From positions 1-64,000 of the forward strand of contig JAFSNB010000016.1 of assembly GCA_017447625.1 (NCBI GenBank): DNA of 64,000 bases, given 5' to 3'. The notes below the pieces were generated by a model. The model did no database searches and was not told the origin of the DNA. It worked only from the letters and a program-made list of their open reading frames with translations. The stretch comes from Bacteroidaceae bacterium (GTDB taxonomy: Bacteria; Bacteroidota; Bacteroidia; Bacteroidales; Bacteroidaceae). A program made the translations under genes and the position numbers. Positions 28,130 through 36,976 of this stretch are shown in pieces; position 1 is the first letter of the stretch; each line of letters opens with the position of its first letter.

Positions 28130-29722
28130 TTACTTCTTGTACTCTACAGCAGCCTGCTCGATGGGGAGGCATGCGGCGTAGGTCTTGATGTAACGGTTGA
28201 AGCCTTCAACATCCTCGGCGGTCGGAGCCACCTCGGTGCCTGTGTTGCCTGCGAAGACAATCTGGTCGAGATAGTCGGGGAGGCTGAGCTTCTGCGGGTT
28301 GTTCACCATGTAACCGGCGAGCAGGGCGATACCCCATGCGCCGCCTTCGCCAGCAGTCTCCATAACGGAGATGGGCGAGTTGAGGGCGGCTGCAAGCATA
28401 CGCTGACCGACCTTCGGGGTGGTGAAGTAACCGCCGTGACCCATGATACGATCTACCTGGACCTTCTCCTCGTTGAAGAGGATGTCGTTACCGATCTTCA
28501 GCACGCCGATGGCTCCATAGAGCTGCGCACGCATGAAGTTGGCAAGTGAGAACTTGTCGTTGGCGGCACGAACGAACAGAGGACGACCGTCCATCAGGCC
28601 CGTGACAGGCTCACCGGAGACATAGTTGTAGGCCATCAGACCACCGCAGTCAGCATCGCCGCTGAGGGCAACGTTGAAGAGGGTGGAGTAGAGGTCCATG
28701 GTGCTCTGCTTCACACCGAGCAGCTCCTGATACTCCTTGAACATCTTCACCCATGCGTTAATCTCAGAGGTGCAGTTGTTGCAGTGTACCATAGCAACGA
28801 GTGAGCCGTCGGGAGTGGTAACCATGTCGAGGACCTCGTAGGGCTTGCTGAGCGGCTTCTCCAGCACAATCATTGAGAAGCTGGATGTGCCGGCGGAGAC
28901 GTTACCAGTGCGCTGACGAACAGCGTTGGTAGCTGCCATGCCGGTGCCGGCATCACCTTCGGGAGGACATACGGGGATGCCTGCCTTCAGATGGCCGCTG
29001 ACATCGAGTTTCAGAGCGCCTTCGGGGGTGAGGAAACCAGCGTTCTCACCAGCAACGAGCACCTTGGGCAGGATGTCTAACAGCTTCCATGAGAAGCCCT
29101 TGGGAGCGATGAGTTTGTCGAACTTCGCAACCATTGTGGCGTCGTAGGTCTTGGTGAAGGGATCTACGGGAATCATGCCGCTGGCATCGCCCACGCCGAG
29201 TACCTTCTGACCGGTCACCTGCCAGTGAACATATCCGGCAAGGGTGGTGAGGAACTTGATGGCGGGCACATGCTCCTCGTTGTCGAGGATGGCCTCATAG
29301 AGGTGGCTGATGCTCCAGCGCAGGGGGATGTTGTAGTTGAAGAGCTCGCTGAGCTCGGCAGCTGCCTTGCCTGTGTTGGTGTTACGCCAGGTGCGGAACG
29401 GCACCATAATCTCGCCCTTCTCGTTGAACGGCATATAGCCGTGCATCATGGCTGAGAAACCGATGGCTGCCAGAGTCTCAATCTCGCAGTCGTACTCCTT
29501 GAGCACGTTCTTGCGCAGGTCGGCATAGCAGTCCTGCAGTCCGTACCAGATGGCTTCGGTGCTATAGGTCCAGAGACCATCCACGAGCTGGTTCTCCCAG
29601 GTGTGGCTGCCCTGTGCGATAGGCTTGTTCTCAGGGTCGATGAGCACAGCCTTGATGCGGGTAGAGCCAAACTCTATACCGAGAATGGCCTTACCGCTTT
29701 CTATAACTTGTCTAGGTGTCAT
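28130..29722 (-). CDS. araB: FGGY-family carbohydrate kinase, probable L-ribulokinase
   Basis: A 530-residue FGGY kinase. [19 protein letters not shown] is the N-terminal phosphate motif, [17 protein letters not shown] and [10 protein letters not shown] follow, ASGMIPVDP is central, and [19 protein letters not shown] and [19 protein letters not shown] are in the C-terminal ATPase half. Because araA and araD lie just upstream on the same strand, phosphorylation of L-ribulose to L-ribulose-5-phosphate is the likely reaction. Sequence alone does not exclude a xylulokinase-like role. It is last in the block and followed by a terminator. A four-helix-bundle gene separates it from araA. Confidence 0.85.
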   Translation of the reverse strand: MTPRQVIESGKAILGIEFGSTRIKAVLIDPENKPIAQGSHTWENQLVDGLWTYSTEAIWYGLQDCYADLRKNVLKEYDCEIETLAAIGFSAMMHGYMPFNEKGEIMVPFRTWRNTNTGKAAAELSELFNYNIPLRWSISHLYEAILDNEEHVPAIKFLTTLAGYVHWQVTGQKVLGVGDASGMIPVDPFTKTYDATMVAKFDKLIAPKGFSWKLLDILPKVLVAGENAGFLTPEGALKLDVSGHLKAGIPVCPPEGDAGTGMAATNAVRQRTGNVSAGTSSFSMIVLEKPLSKPYEVLDMVTTPDGSLVAMVHCNNCTSEINAWVKMFKEYQELLGVKQSTMDLYSTLFNVALSGDADCGGLMAYNYVSGEPVTGLMDGRPLFVRAANDKFSLANFMRAQLYGAIGVLKIGNDILFNEEKVQVDRIMGHGGYFTTPKVGQRMLAAALNSPISVMETAGEGGAWGIALLAGYMVNNPQKLSLPDYLDQIVFAGNTGTEVAPTAEDVEGFNRYIKTYAACLPIEQAAVEYKK

Positions 29723-29784
29723 TTTTCTTTTGAAGTTAAAGGGAAGTTATAAGGAAGTTAAAGGGGAGTTAAAGGGACATTACC
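29722..29784. repeat. 11-bp-period AAGTTAAAGGG tract
   Basis: GAAGTTAAAGGG, GAAGTTATAAGG, GAAGTTAAAGGG and GAGTTAAAGGG words in tandem between araB and the four-helix gene. Related inverted words flank the other end of that gene (30168-30207). Confidence 0.75.
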
Positions 29785-30159
29785 TTAGTCTTTTATGCCT
29801 TTGTCTTCGGTGATAGCCTTACAGTAAGCGTTAAGGTAATAACTTGCTCCTTCGATGCTATAGGTTAGCGTGTTGAATTCATCCTCAGAAATGTATTCCA
29901 AGTCTTTCGATAGCATGACGTAGCACCTACATTCTTCAAGACTACCTTGTGCGATGTTCATCATTCGAAGTTTATCGGCTTTACTCAGTTTCTTGGACCC
30001 TTCTGCAATGTTAGCAACAATCGAGACTGCTGCTCTCTGGAATTGCGAAGATAATCCGTGCTTCTCAAAGTCGGGAAACTGTTTCGTGACTTTGTAAACC
30101 AATAGCACGAAATCGTACGACTTTTGCCAAGCAATGATGTTTTTAAAACTGAATGCCAT
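29785..30159 (-). CDS. Four-helix-bundle protein (S23/IVP family) in ara operon
   Basis: A 124-residue member of the four-helix-bundle family, starting AFSFKNIIAWQKSYDFVLLV and with QFPDFEKHGLSSQFQRAAVS, IVANIAEGSKKLS and GSLEECRCYVMLSKDL; this is the canonical form. It interrupts the arabinose genes between araA and araB. AAGTTAAAGGG words border it, in inverted orientation on the two sides. Just beyond the start codon the flank reads ATAGGTATCGTCC followed by TTTTAACTTCC, a string repeated without the gene at 45693-45715. It shares only distant identity with the family member at 22834, so recent duplication is unlikely. Confidence 0.88.
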   Translation of the reverse strand: MAFSFKNIIAWQKSYDFVLLVYKVTKQFPDFEKHGLSSQFQRAAVSIVANIAEGSKKLSKADKLRMMNIAQGSLEECRCYVMLSKDLEYISEDEFNTLTYSIEGASYYLNAYCKAITEDKGIKD

Positions 30160-30215
30160 AGGTATCGTCCTTTTAACTTCCCTTTAACTTCAACTATAAC
30201 TTCCTTTCCATTCCT

Positions 30216-31748
30216 TTATTTTAAAGCCTTGTTCAGCATGTAATAGACTTCGTTGTTGCGGAGCTGCTGCTTGAAGTCGGCGATGTTGGTCTGCTTGTTG
30301 ATCTTCACATACTCGATGCCGGTCATCTCAGCGAAGTCCTCCCAGTACTCTTCATTGATATCGTATGAGAAGGCGCTGTGGTGAGTACCGCCGGCGAGAA
30401 TCCATGCAGCTGCGCCGATCTCGAAGGTGGGCTGAGGAATCCAGAGGGCAGAAGCCACGGGCAGGTTGGGCATGGGCTTCGGCTCGATGCACTCAACCTC
30501 CTGAGAGATGAGACGGAAGCGGTTGCCGAGGTCAACGACAGTAGCCTTAATGCCACGACCGGTCTTGGAGGTGAATACGAGGCGGGCTGTCTGCTGCTTG
30601 CGGATACCGATGCCGAGGAAGTGAACTTCGAGCTTTGGCTTATCGACAGCAATCATCGGGCAGATCTCGAGCATGTGGCTCTGCAGGCAAGAGCTGCGGT
30701 CGCCGGCGAAGTTGAGGGTGTAGTCCTCCAGGAACGAGCAGCCGATGGGCATACCCTGCTGGATAACCCAGAGAGTGCGATAGAGGCAAGCGGTCTTCCA
30801 GTCGCCTTCGGCGCCGAAGCCGTAACCCTCCTGCATCAGACGCTGTGATGCGAGGCCAGGAATCTGGTCGAAGCCGCAGAAGTTGGGATCGTCGATGTCG
30901 GCATCGCCGAGGTCGTCGAAGTTGGTGGTGAAGGCGGTAGCGCCCTCATCCTTCAGCACGCGGCGCAGAGCAATTTCAGCCTTGGCTGCGTTGTGAACCT
31001 TCTCCCAATATACCTTCTCGCCGCTCTCGTCGATCTTGATGGTGTAGAGCTTCTTGTACTCCTCAACGAGCTCGTCGGCTTCCTTGTCGGTAACCTTCTT
31101 GAAGTAGTCCATCAGAGAGCTTACGGGATAGTAGTCAACGTGGTAGCCCAGACGCTGCTCGAACTCAACACGGTCACCGTCGGTAACGGCTACGTTGTTC
31201 ATGTTCATGCCGAACATGAGGCAGCGTACGTTGTGAGCATCTGCAACACCGGCAGCTACGCGAGCCCAAACGGCAATCTGCTTCTGAACCTTCTCCTCTT
31301 TCCAGTAGCCGCAAACGACCTTGCGGGCCACGCGCATGCGAGTGCAGATATGACCGAACTCGATGTCGCCGTGGGCGCTCTGGTTGAGGTTCATGAAGTC
31401 CATGTCAATCTCACCCCAAGGAATCTCGGCGTTGTACTGGGTGTGGAAATGGAGTAGGGGCTTCTGCAGCTGCTGCAGACCCTTGATCCACATCTTGGCG
31501 GGAGAGAAAGTGTGCATCCAGGTGATGATACCTGCGCACTTCTCATCATTGTTGGCAGCCAGCATGATCTGCTCCACTTCCTTGGAGCTGTTGGCTGTGC
31601 CTTTGTAAACGATTTTCACGGGTATGTTGCCGCTGTTGTTCAGTCCGGCTACCATTTCCTTGGAGTGAGCGTCAACAGCTACGACAGCGTCACCTCCATA
31701 GAGCAACTGTGCACCAGTCACCCACCAAAGTTCTAAATCTTTGAACAT
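30216..31748 (-). CDS. araA: L-arabinose isomerase
   Basis: A 510-residue isomerase that interconverts L-arabinose and L-ribulose. It begins ELWWVTGAQLLYG, with CAGIITWMHTFSPAKMWI and HFHTQYNAEIPWGEIDMDFMN in the N-terminal domain, and metal-ligand segments RVLKDEGATAFTTNFDDLGD and GLASQRLMQEGYGFGAEGDW. HSAFSYDINEEYWEDFAEMTG closes the C-terminal domain. Length and motifs match the family fully. It stands between two small unknown genes upstream and the kinase downstream in one transcriptional direction. Confidence 0.97.
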   Translation of the reverse strand: MFKDLELWWVTGAQLLYGGDAVVAVDAHSKEMVAGLNNSGNIPVKIVYKGTANSSKEVEQIMLAANNDEKCAGIITWMHTFSPAKMWIKGLQQLQKPLLHFHTQYNAEIPWGEIDMDFMNLNQSAHGDIEFGHICTRMRVARKVVCGYWKEEKVQKQIAVWARVAAGVADAHNVRCLMFGMNMNNVAVTDGDRVEFEQRLGYHVDYYPVSSLMDYFKKVTDKEADELVEEYKKLYTIKIDESGEKVYWEKVHNAAKAEIALRRVLKDEGATAFTTNFDDLGDADIDDPNFCGFDQIPGLASQRLMQEGYGFGAEGDWKTACLYRTLWVIQQGMPIGCSFLEDYTLNFAGDRSSCLQSHMLEICPMIAVDKPKLEVHFLGIGIRKQQTARLVFTSKTGRGIKATVVDLGNRFRLISQEVECIEPKPMPNLPVASALWIPQPTFEIGAAAWILAGGTHHSAFSYDINEEYWEDFAEMTGIEYVKINKQTNIADFKQQLRNNEVYYMLNKALK

Positions 31749-31830
31749 TTCTTAAGGCCCCTCTCTTATACCCGCCATTAGGGGGAAGACCAATAGGGGC
31801 GTTGGGTCTTTTGTTAGTAATTAAGGTTTA
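31749..31830. repeat. Degraded GC-rich boundary repeat upstream of araA
   Basis: CCCCTCTCTTATACCCGCC and ATTAGGGGGAAG, then AATAGGGGCGTTGGGTC, resemble broken arms of the boundary palindrome. Confidence 0.5.
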
Positions 31831-32196
31831 TTATTCGTTCGTTTTTATCTTTCTCACATACAGACGCACGCAGTAGCTCCATTCGCCGAAGCTGTACCAT
31901 CCGCTCGACCACTTCTCACCGTCGGGTAGGAGCTTGATGTCCTGCCGATAGTGCTTGTCGGTGTAGAGATGTACGGCCTCGTTGTCGGCGCTCAGGAAAT
32001 AGAATGTATAGGACTGGTAGCCGCCGTAGGAGTAGCTGCCCGATTTCGAGTGCCATTTCGGCGATTTGTTCTCTATGAGGTCACTCACAGGACAAGTAAA
32101 GACGTCAATACCGCCCATTTCGCGTCCTGTCACCTCACATTCCTTCGAACTGTCCTCTTCGAGAACCAGCTCGTATTCATTCCAATTTATAGCCAT
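31831..32196 (-). CDS. Hypothetical protein between araD and araA (121 residues)
   Basis: I do not recognise this protein. It is rich in Trp, Tyr and Ser (for example SYSYGGYQSYTFYFLS and SSGWYSFGEWSYCVRLYVRK), acidic in its first third, and has no signal peptide or membrane segment. A small beta-rich domain is likely. It is encoded 17 bases downstream of the next unknown gene and 82 bases upstream of araA, all on one strand, so the three are probably co-transcribed. A carbohydrate-binding or stress role could be imagined, but nothing in the sequence shows it. Confidence 0.6.
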   Translation of the reverse strand: MAINWNEYELVLEEDSSKECEVTGREMGGIDVFTCPVSDLIENKSPKWHSKSGSYSYGGYQSYTFYFLSADNEAVHLYTDKHYRQDIKLLPDGEKWSSGWYSFGEWSYCVRLYVRKIKTNE

Positions 32197-32213
32197 AGTA
32201 ATGTCTGGTTTGT

Positions 32214-32645
32214 TTATTTAATTAATCCGTTTTCTACAGCATATTCCCACGCGTCGTGGTCTATCTGTTGCATAGTGCGTACGCCAGCGGGCAGCTCGCT
32301 CACAGCATAAGTGGCCTCAATGATGCTCAGAGTGATGCGGTGGAGACATCCGTCGTCCTCTTTGAACCAACGGGATCTCCACTCTTTTATGAAGCCGACT
32401 CTGATTACACGTTCAGAAACTCGCGTCACCTTGAGCCTGACGGACCTTTCGGCCTCGAGGAACGTGAAACGATAGCTGCCTGCGTAAGGCGAGTGGTAGA
32501 AGCCGCCATGGCGGTTCCACTCAATCTCCTGCCCGTTCTTGAGGTCTTTGATATGCAGGCGCCAGTCGTCGTTGGTGACGATGCCGCGTTCATCCTTTTT
32601 CTCTGCGAAGAGGCGCAGGTCCCAGCTTTTCCACTTATCGTTCAT
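32214..32645 (-). CDS. Hypothetical protein between araD and araA (143 residues)
   Basis: An unrecognised 143-residue protein starting MNDKWKSWDLRLFAEKKDER. It has alternating charged and aromatic stretches (GFYHSPYAGSYRFTFLEAER, GFIKEWRSRWFKEDDGCLH) suggesting a beta-sandwich or barrel, and a helical C-terminus. It and its downstream neighbour share Trp/Tyr-rich composition and size but no obvious alignment. The start lies about 50 bases after araD, which supports co-transcription with arabinose genes. Confidence 0.6.
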   Translation of the reverse strand: MNDKWKSWDLRLFAEKKDERGIVTNDDWRLHIKDLKNGQEIEWNRHGGFYHSPYAGSYRFTFLEAERSVRLKVTRVSERVIRVGFIKEWRSRWFKEDDGCLHRITLSIIEATYAVSELPAGVRTMQQIDHDAWEYAVENGLIK

Positions 32646-32696
32646 TGTCGTTGAGGTTTTGTGATTCTGAGTTGATTGAGCTTACCCGAGAGACAA

Positions 32697-33407
32697 TTAG
32701 TGCTTCTGGCCTTTCTGTCCGTAGTAGGCGTTGGGGCCGTGCTTGCGCATGTAATGCTTCTCGATGAGCAGCGGGTTCATGGTCAGAGCGGGATTTACAG
32801 AGAAGGCCACGAATGCCATCTTTGCGCACTGTTCCATAACCTTGGCATTATACACGGCGTTGTCAGGAGAGGTACCCCATGAGAAGGGGCCGTGGTTCTT
32901 GACCAGAACGGCGGGAGTGTGGTCGGGGTTGATCTTGCGGATGTTAAGGATCTCATCCACGATGACGTTGCCCGTCTCCAGTTCATACTGTCCCTTTACC
33001 TCAGCCTCGGTCATGTCGCGCGTGCAGGGGATATCCTGATAGAAGTAGTCGGCGTGTGTGGTGCCGATGTTAGGAATGTCCTTGCCTGCCTGTGCGAATG
33101 CTGTGGCGTAGGTGGAGTGGGTGTGTACCACGCCCTGGATATTGGGGAATGCCTTGTACAGCACGAGGTGTGTGGGTGTGTCGCTGCTGGGGTTGAGGTC
33201 GCCCTCAACCACCTTGCCTGTCTCCAGGTCAACGACCACCATATCCTCGGCCTTCATGTCGTCGTAGCTGACGCCGCTGGGCTTGATTACTACGAGTCCT
33301 TTCTCACGGTCAATGCCGGACACATTGCCCCAGGTGAATATCACCAATCCTTGCTTTACCAAATCAAGGTTGGCCTTGAATACTTTTTGTTTTAATTCTT
33401 CGAGCAT
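32697..33407 (-). CDS. araD: L-ribulose-5-phosphate 4-epimerase
   Basis: A 236-residue class II aldolase-like epimerase producing D-xylulose-5-phosphate. [22 protein letters not shown]-type phosphate-binding residues lie near the N-terminus, [14 protein letters not shown] and [13 protein letters not shown] supply the zinc histidines, [16 protein letters not shown] follows and [14 protein letters not shown] carries the third histidine. It completes the set araA-araB-araD, so this region encodes the full conversion of arabinose to xylulose-5-phosphate. The AraD product enters the pathway served by tkt further right. Confidence 0.95.
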   Translation of the reverse strand: MLEELKQKVFKANLDLVKQGLVIFTWGNVSGIDREKGLVVIKPSGVSYDDMKAEDMVVVDLETGKVVEGDLNPSSDTPTHLVLYKAFPNIQGVVHTHSTYATAFAQAGKDIPNIGTTHADYFYQDIPCTRDMTEAEVKGQYELETGNVIVDEILNIRKINPDHTPAVLVKNHGPFSWGTSPDNAVYNAKVMEQCAKMAFVAFSVNPALTMNPLLIEKHYMRKHGPNAYYGQKGQKH

Positions 33408-33673
33408 AGTTAATAGCTAAATTAAAAAGTAAAAATTAAAAATTAAAAAGTAAAAGGGCTATCGCATTGAATCGTCTTTGTTCCCTTTGGCGTTCATCGC
33501 AGTTCCGCTACGTACCAATTGCTTTGACAGAATGTATTCCTCTTTCTCGTATTTGAGGTATTTGTATGCCTTAACAATACGATTTGCAAAATCATACGAC
33601 TTGTCTGCAACCAGGTTATCTATATGCAGGGGCATATTTTACTTATTACTTTTTAATTTTTACTTTAGTTTAT
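33408..33673. repeat. AAAAGTA/AAAATTA word tracts around a four-helix-bundle remnant
   Basis: 7-bp-period tracts at about 33423-33456 (AAAAGTA, AAAATTA words) and, inverted, at 33639-33668 flank a truncated four-helix-bundle gene described separately. Confidence 0.75.
33459..33635 (-). pseudogene. Truncated four-helix-bundle gene
   Basis: A 58-codon frame starts MPLHIDNLVADKSYDFANRI and continues with KAYKYLKYEKEEYILSKQL and VRSGTAMNAKGNKDDSMR before a stop. It aligns with the first half of the protein at 22834 (RLYKYLKEEKGVYILSKQVL, then RCGTSIGAN), but the second pair of helices is missing. I read it as a remnant, with both ends in AT-rich word repeats, between araD and the SSS symporter gene. 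It could still make a short peptide. Confidence 0.7.
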
Positions 33674-35419
33674 TTACCAGAAATACCAATAGAATGTGGC
33701 GCAGAGGCCAACTACAACGAGGGTACCGATGATGTCAAATGCACCCCAGCTCTCCTTGATGGACTTCTTGAAGTCGGAGGTGAAGGTGATGGCGTCGACC
33801 TGTTCCTTGGAAGGAGCGGGCGTGAAGCAGCTGACGACGACCATCAGGATGATGATGAACACGAGCAGCCAGCACTCGAAGATGAGCCAGTTGGTCTGCC
33901 AGAACCATGTGGTGTTCTCCCAGAAGGCGCCTTCCATGACGGCCTTGCCCGAGTCGGTGAGCACGTTGGTCAGCAGGCGGATCATACCGATGACGAAGCC
34001 ACCGATGAGACCCCATTCACCAGCCTTAGGCGTGATCTTCTTGGAGAAGATACCGAGGGTGAAGACGGCCACCATAGCGGGAGCAATCAGCGACTGGATG
34101 TCCTGGAGGTAGCTGTAGAGGTTGCCCATGTTCATCATGATAGGCATCCAAGCCAGACCCAGCAGCACGACGACGACGGTAGCCATACGGCCGACGAAGA
34201 CGTAGTGAGCCTCGGACATGCCCTTCTTCATGGGCTTGTAGAAGTCCTCGGTGAAGAGCGTTGCGCAGCTGTTGAAGAAAGCGGCCAGCGAGGCTACGAG
34301 GGCGCAGACGAAACCGATGGTGACGATGCCCTTGATGCCGGCGGGCAGGATGTTCTTCACCATCATGGCGAAGGCTCCGTCGGTCGACTCGTGGTTGGTG
34401 ATGTCCATGACGATACCGCTGTCGGGGTTCTGCGAGAGGGCATAGGCAATCATGCCGGGGATGAGGAACATGAAGCAGGGGAGGATCTTGAAGAAACCGG
34501 CGGCGATGGTGCCACGACGAGCGCGGGCGATCACCTTGGCGTTGTCCTCACCAGGAACCTGACCGAGCACACGTTGTACGATGTGCTGGTCGGTGCACCA
34601 GTACCAGAAGCCGATGATGGAAGCGCCGAGGAAGACGACGTAGCCCGGGAACTGCGGGTACATCGGGTCGGCGGGATCGGTGTGGAACATGTGGGTGGTG
34701 CCGAAGCCGTCGTGAGCGGCATTACAAGCGGCCATCATGTTCTCCCAACCAGCGGTGATGCTGCCGCCGCCCAGGGCTGAGAGGCCGAGGAAGAGAACGA
34801 GGAAGGAACCGATGATGAGGATAGGCGTCTGGATGGTGGAGAGCGTCATCACACCCTTCATGCCGCCGAAGACGGTGAAGACAGCCGTGATGGCAATCAG
34901 GCCGATGGCACCATACCAGAAGGGGATGCCGAGCAGGTACTTGAAGAAGATACCGCCCGTGAAAGCCGTTACGGAGACTTTCGTCAGCACATAGGCCACG
35001 AGGGTGATGATCGAGAGCCACGAACCAGTGCGCTGCGTGTAGCGCATCTTCAGGAAGTCGGGCATCGTGATGATCTTGCCCATCTTGTTGATCATCAGCT
35101 GATAGAAGGGAACGAACAGCCAGCCGAGGATGAGGATCATCCAGCCCTGCATCTCCCAGTGGGCCATACCTACGCCGTCCTTGGCGCCTGTGCCGGCGAG
35201 ACCTACGAGGTGCTCCGAGCCGATGTTAGCGGCGAAGATAGCCATACCGATTACATACCACGGTTCGCCCTTACCAAAGAGGTAAGCGCTTGAGTCTTCG
35301 CCCTGCTGGGCTTTCTTGTCCTTGACGATGGCGTGATATACAGCCCATACCACACCAAGAAGGCCGATGGCGAGTACCGCCCAGTCGAGCCAGATGAATT
35401 CAGTTGAATTCCAATTCAT
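33674..35419 (-). CDS. SSS-family sodium/sugar symporter
   Basis: A 581-residue sodium:solute symporter with about 14 hydrophobic segments. YVIGMAIFAANIGSEHLVGLAGTGAKDG is the sodium-binding TM1 region of the sodium/glucose subgroup; KYLLGIPFWYGAIGL, STIQTPILIIGSFLVLFLGL and GFVCALVASLAAFFNSCATLF follow. Its position directly upstream of araD suggests L-arabinose or another aldose as substrate, consistent with the Bacteroides AraT type, but substrate cannot be read from sequence. It is followed in the transcription direction by the four-helix-bundle remnant and the arabinose genes. Confidence 0.88.
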   Translation of the reverse strand: MNWNSTEFIWLDWAVLAIGLLGVVWAVYHAIVKDKKAQQGEDSSAYLFGKGEPWYVIGMAIFAANIGSEHLVGLAGTGAKDGVGMAHWEMQGWMILILGWLFVPFYQLMINKMGKIITMPDFLKMRYTQRTGSWLSIITLVAYVLTKVSVTAFTGGIFFKYLLGIPFWYGAIGLIAITAVFTVFGGMKGVMTLSTIQTPILIIGSFLVLFLGLSALGGGSITAGWENMMAACNAAHDGFGTTHMFHTDPADPMYPQFPGYVVFLGASIIGFWYWCTDQHIVQRVLGQVPGEDNAKVIARARRGTIAAGFFKILPCFMFLIPGMIAYALSQNPDSGIVMDITNHESTDGAFAMMVKNILPAGIKGIVTIGFVCALVASLAAFFNSCATLFTEDFYKPMKKGMSEAHYVFVGRMATVVVVLLGLAWMPIMMNMGNLYSYLQDIQSLIAPAMVAVFTLGIFSKKITPKAGEWGLIGGFVIGMIRLLTNVLTDSGKAVMEGAFWENTTWFWQTNWLIFECWLLVFIIILMVVVSCFTPAPSKEQVDAITFTSDFKKSIKESWGAFDIIGTLVVVGLCATFYWYFW

Positions 35420-35476
35420 AACTTTAGTGATTTAATTATTTAATGGTTTTACTTTTACTTTTTACTCTTTACTTTT
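35420..35476. repeat. TTTTACTTTTTACTC word tract
   Basis: A 7-8-bp-period run of ACTTTTT words fills the gap between the MFS and SSS genes; it is the inverse of the AAAAGTA family. Confidence 0.7.
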
Positions 35477-36946
35477 TTACTTTTTCCCTTTCCAGAGTTT
35501 TGTCATGTCCTCCAAAGTCTTTCCTTTGGTTTCAGGAACCATGCGGGCAACGAACAGGGCTGCTACTACGCAGATGGTGCCATAGAGACCGTAGGTGAAC
35601 CAATGGCCGAAGTCATCACCCTCGGTGAGGTGCATATTGAACATCGGAACGAAGGTTGAGGAGACGATGAAGTTGAATATCCACTGGAAGGCAACGGCTA
35701 TTGCCACAGCGCCGCCACGTATGGTATTGGGGAATATCTCTGCAATGAGTACCCAGGTGATGGGACCCCATGAGAACATGAACGAAGCGGAGTAAATAAG
35801 CAATGAAGCAGCCGTGAACATCTCCATGCCAGAGTGTCCGAAAGTGGCTGCTACGCCGAAGGCTCCGAGTGCCATACCCAACGAACCGTAGATAAGAAGC
35901 GGCTTGCGGCCCCACTTCTCCACGGTGAAGATGGCTACAAGAGTGAACAGGATGTTGATTATTCCCATGAATACGGTGATAACCATCGGGTTCTCCATGC
36001 CCATGTCACCGAATATACGGGGAGCGTAGTAGAGCACAGCGTTGATGCCGACTGCCTGCTGGAACACAGAGAGCATGATACCCACGAAGATGCAAACGAA
36101 GCCGTAGGTCATCAGACGCTCGGTCTTTACAACCATAGTGTCCTTGATGTCCTGCAGAATCTGCTGTGCCTTGCTGCTGCCGTTAATCTTTGCCAATATC
36201 CGTTCAGCCACGTCGTCGCGACCGATGCTGACAAGATAGCGCGGTGTCTCTGGTACAAAGCAGATGAGCAGGGCAAAGAGTCCTGCAGGCACGGCCTCTG
36301 AACCGAACATATAACGCCAGCCCGTGGTCACAGTCCACTGGGCAGCGGGATTGATAGCTGCTATTCCACGACCCATCTCCTCAACAAGCGGCTGGATGTG
36401 GTCGCCGAGGATGAAGAAGTTCACGAAATAGACCACCAACTGACCGAAGATGATGGCGAACTGGTTCCAGCTTACCAACATACCTCTGATATTAGAGGGT
36501 GCCACCTCGCCGATATACATAGGGCAGATGGCAGAAGCGAGACCTACGCCGATGCCGCCGATGACACGGTAGAAGTTGAACATCAGAAGCAGAGAGTAGG
36601 TGGGCTGTCCGTATTCAAAGAACAGGAACTCTGGACTCATAGAGCCGAGGGCCGACACGAAGAACAGTAAACCGGCTACAATCAGAGAACGCTTACGGCC
36701 GAGATTCGTAGCGAGGAAACCCGAGAGGGCTGAACCGATGATGCAGCCTATCAGGGCACTTGCAGATGTGAAGCCGTGCCAGCCGTCGGTGTAAGTAAAA
36801 TCCTTGGCTTCCATGAAGAAGGCCTGAAGACCTTTCTCCGCACCGGAAATCACAGCCGTATCATATCCAAAAAGCAATCCGCCCAGCACTGCCACGAGGA
36901 CAATGCCGAACAGATAGCTCTTACTTCCTTTATCATTTTGTGCCAT
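35477..36946 (-). CDS. Sugar-porter MFS transporter (XylE-like)
   Basis: About 489 residues, twelve predicted membrane helices. SYLFGIVLVAVLGGLLFGYDTAVISGAEKG is the sugar-porter TM1 signature, NLGRKRSLIVAGLLFF the loop 2-3 motif, RVIGGIGVGLASAICPMYIGE, PETPRYLVSIGR, VEKWGRKPLLIYGSLGM and the closing MVPETKGKTLEDMTKLWK are all family motifs. These resemble D-xylose/arabinose/galactose:H+ symporters. The start at 36946 (ATG) is used; the longer TTG form would read through a repeated CAATTGTCAATT tract that abuts the galM stop. Substrate is likely a sugar handled by the surrounding genes. Confidence 0.87.
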   Translation of the reverse strand: MAQNDKGSKSYLFGIVLVAVLGGLLFGYDTAVISGAEKGLQAFFMEAKDFTYTDGWHGFTSASALIGCIIGSALSGFLATNLGRKRSLIVAGLLFFVSALGSMSPEFLFFEYGQPTYSLLLMFNFYRVIGGIGVGLASAICPMYIGEVAPSNIRGMLVSWNQFAIIFGQLVVYFVNFFILGDHIQPLVEEMGRGIAAINPAAQWTVTTGWRYMFGSEAVPAGLFALLICFVPETPRYLVSIGRDDVAERILAKINGSSKAQQILQDIKDTMVVKTERLMTYGFVCIFVGIMLSVFQQAVGINAVLYYAPRIFGDMGMENPMVITVFMGIINILFTLVAIFTVEKWGRKPLLIYGSLGMALGAFGVAATFGHSGMEMFTAASLLIYSASFMFSWGPITWVLIAEIFPNTIRGGAVAIAVAFQWIFNFIVSSTFVPMFNMHLTEGDDFGHWFTYGLYGTICVVAALFVARMVPETKGKTLEDMTKLWKGKK

Positions 36947-36976
36947 AATTGTCAATCGCCGAATATCAATTGTCAA

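Noticed and set aside
33584-34780. 398-codon frame antisense to the SSS symporter
   Set aside because: Very acidic, His/Asp-rich composition is typical for antisense of a membrane protein gene; the sense gene is certain.
36947-36976. TTG start for the sugar-porter gene
   Set aside because: It would translate a CAATTGTCAATT repeat; ATG 36946 leads directly into the family's N-terminus.
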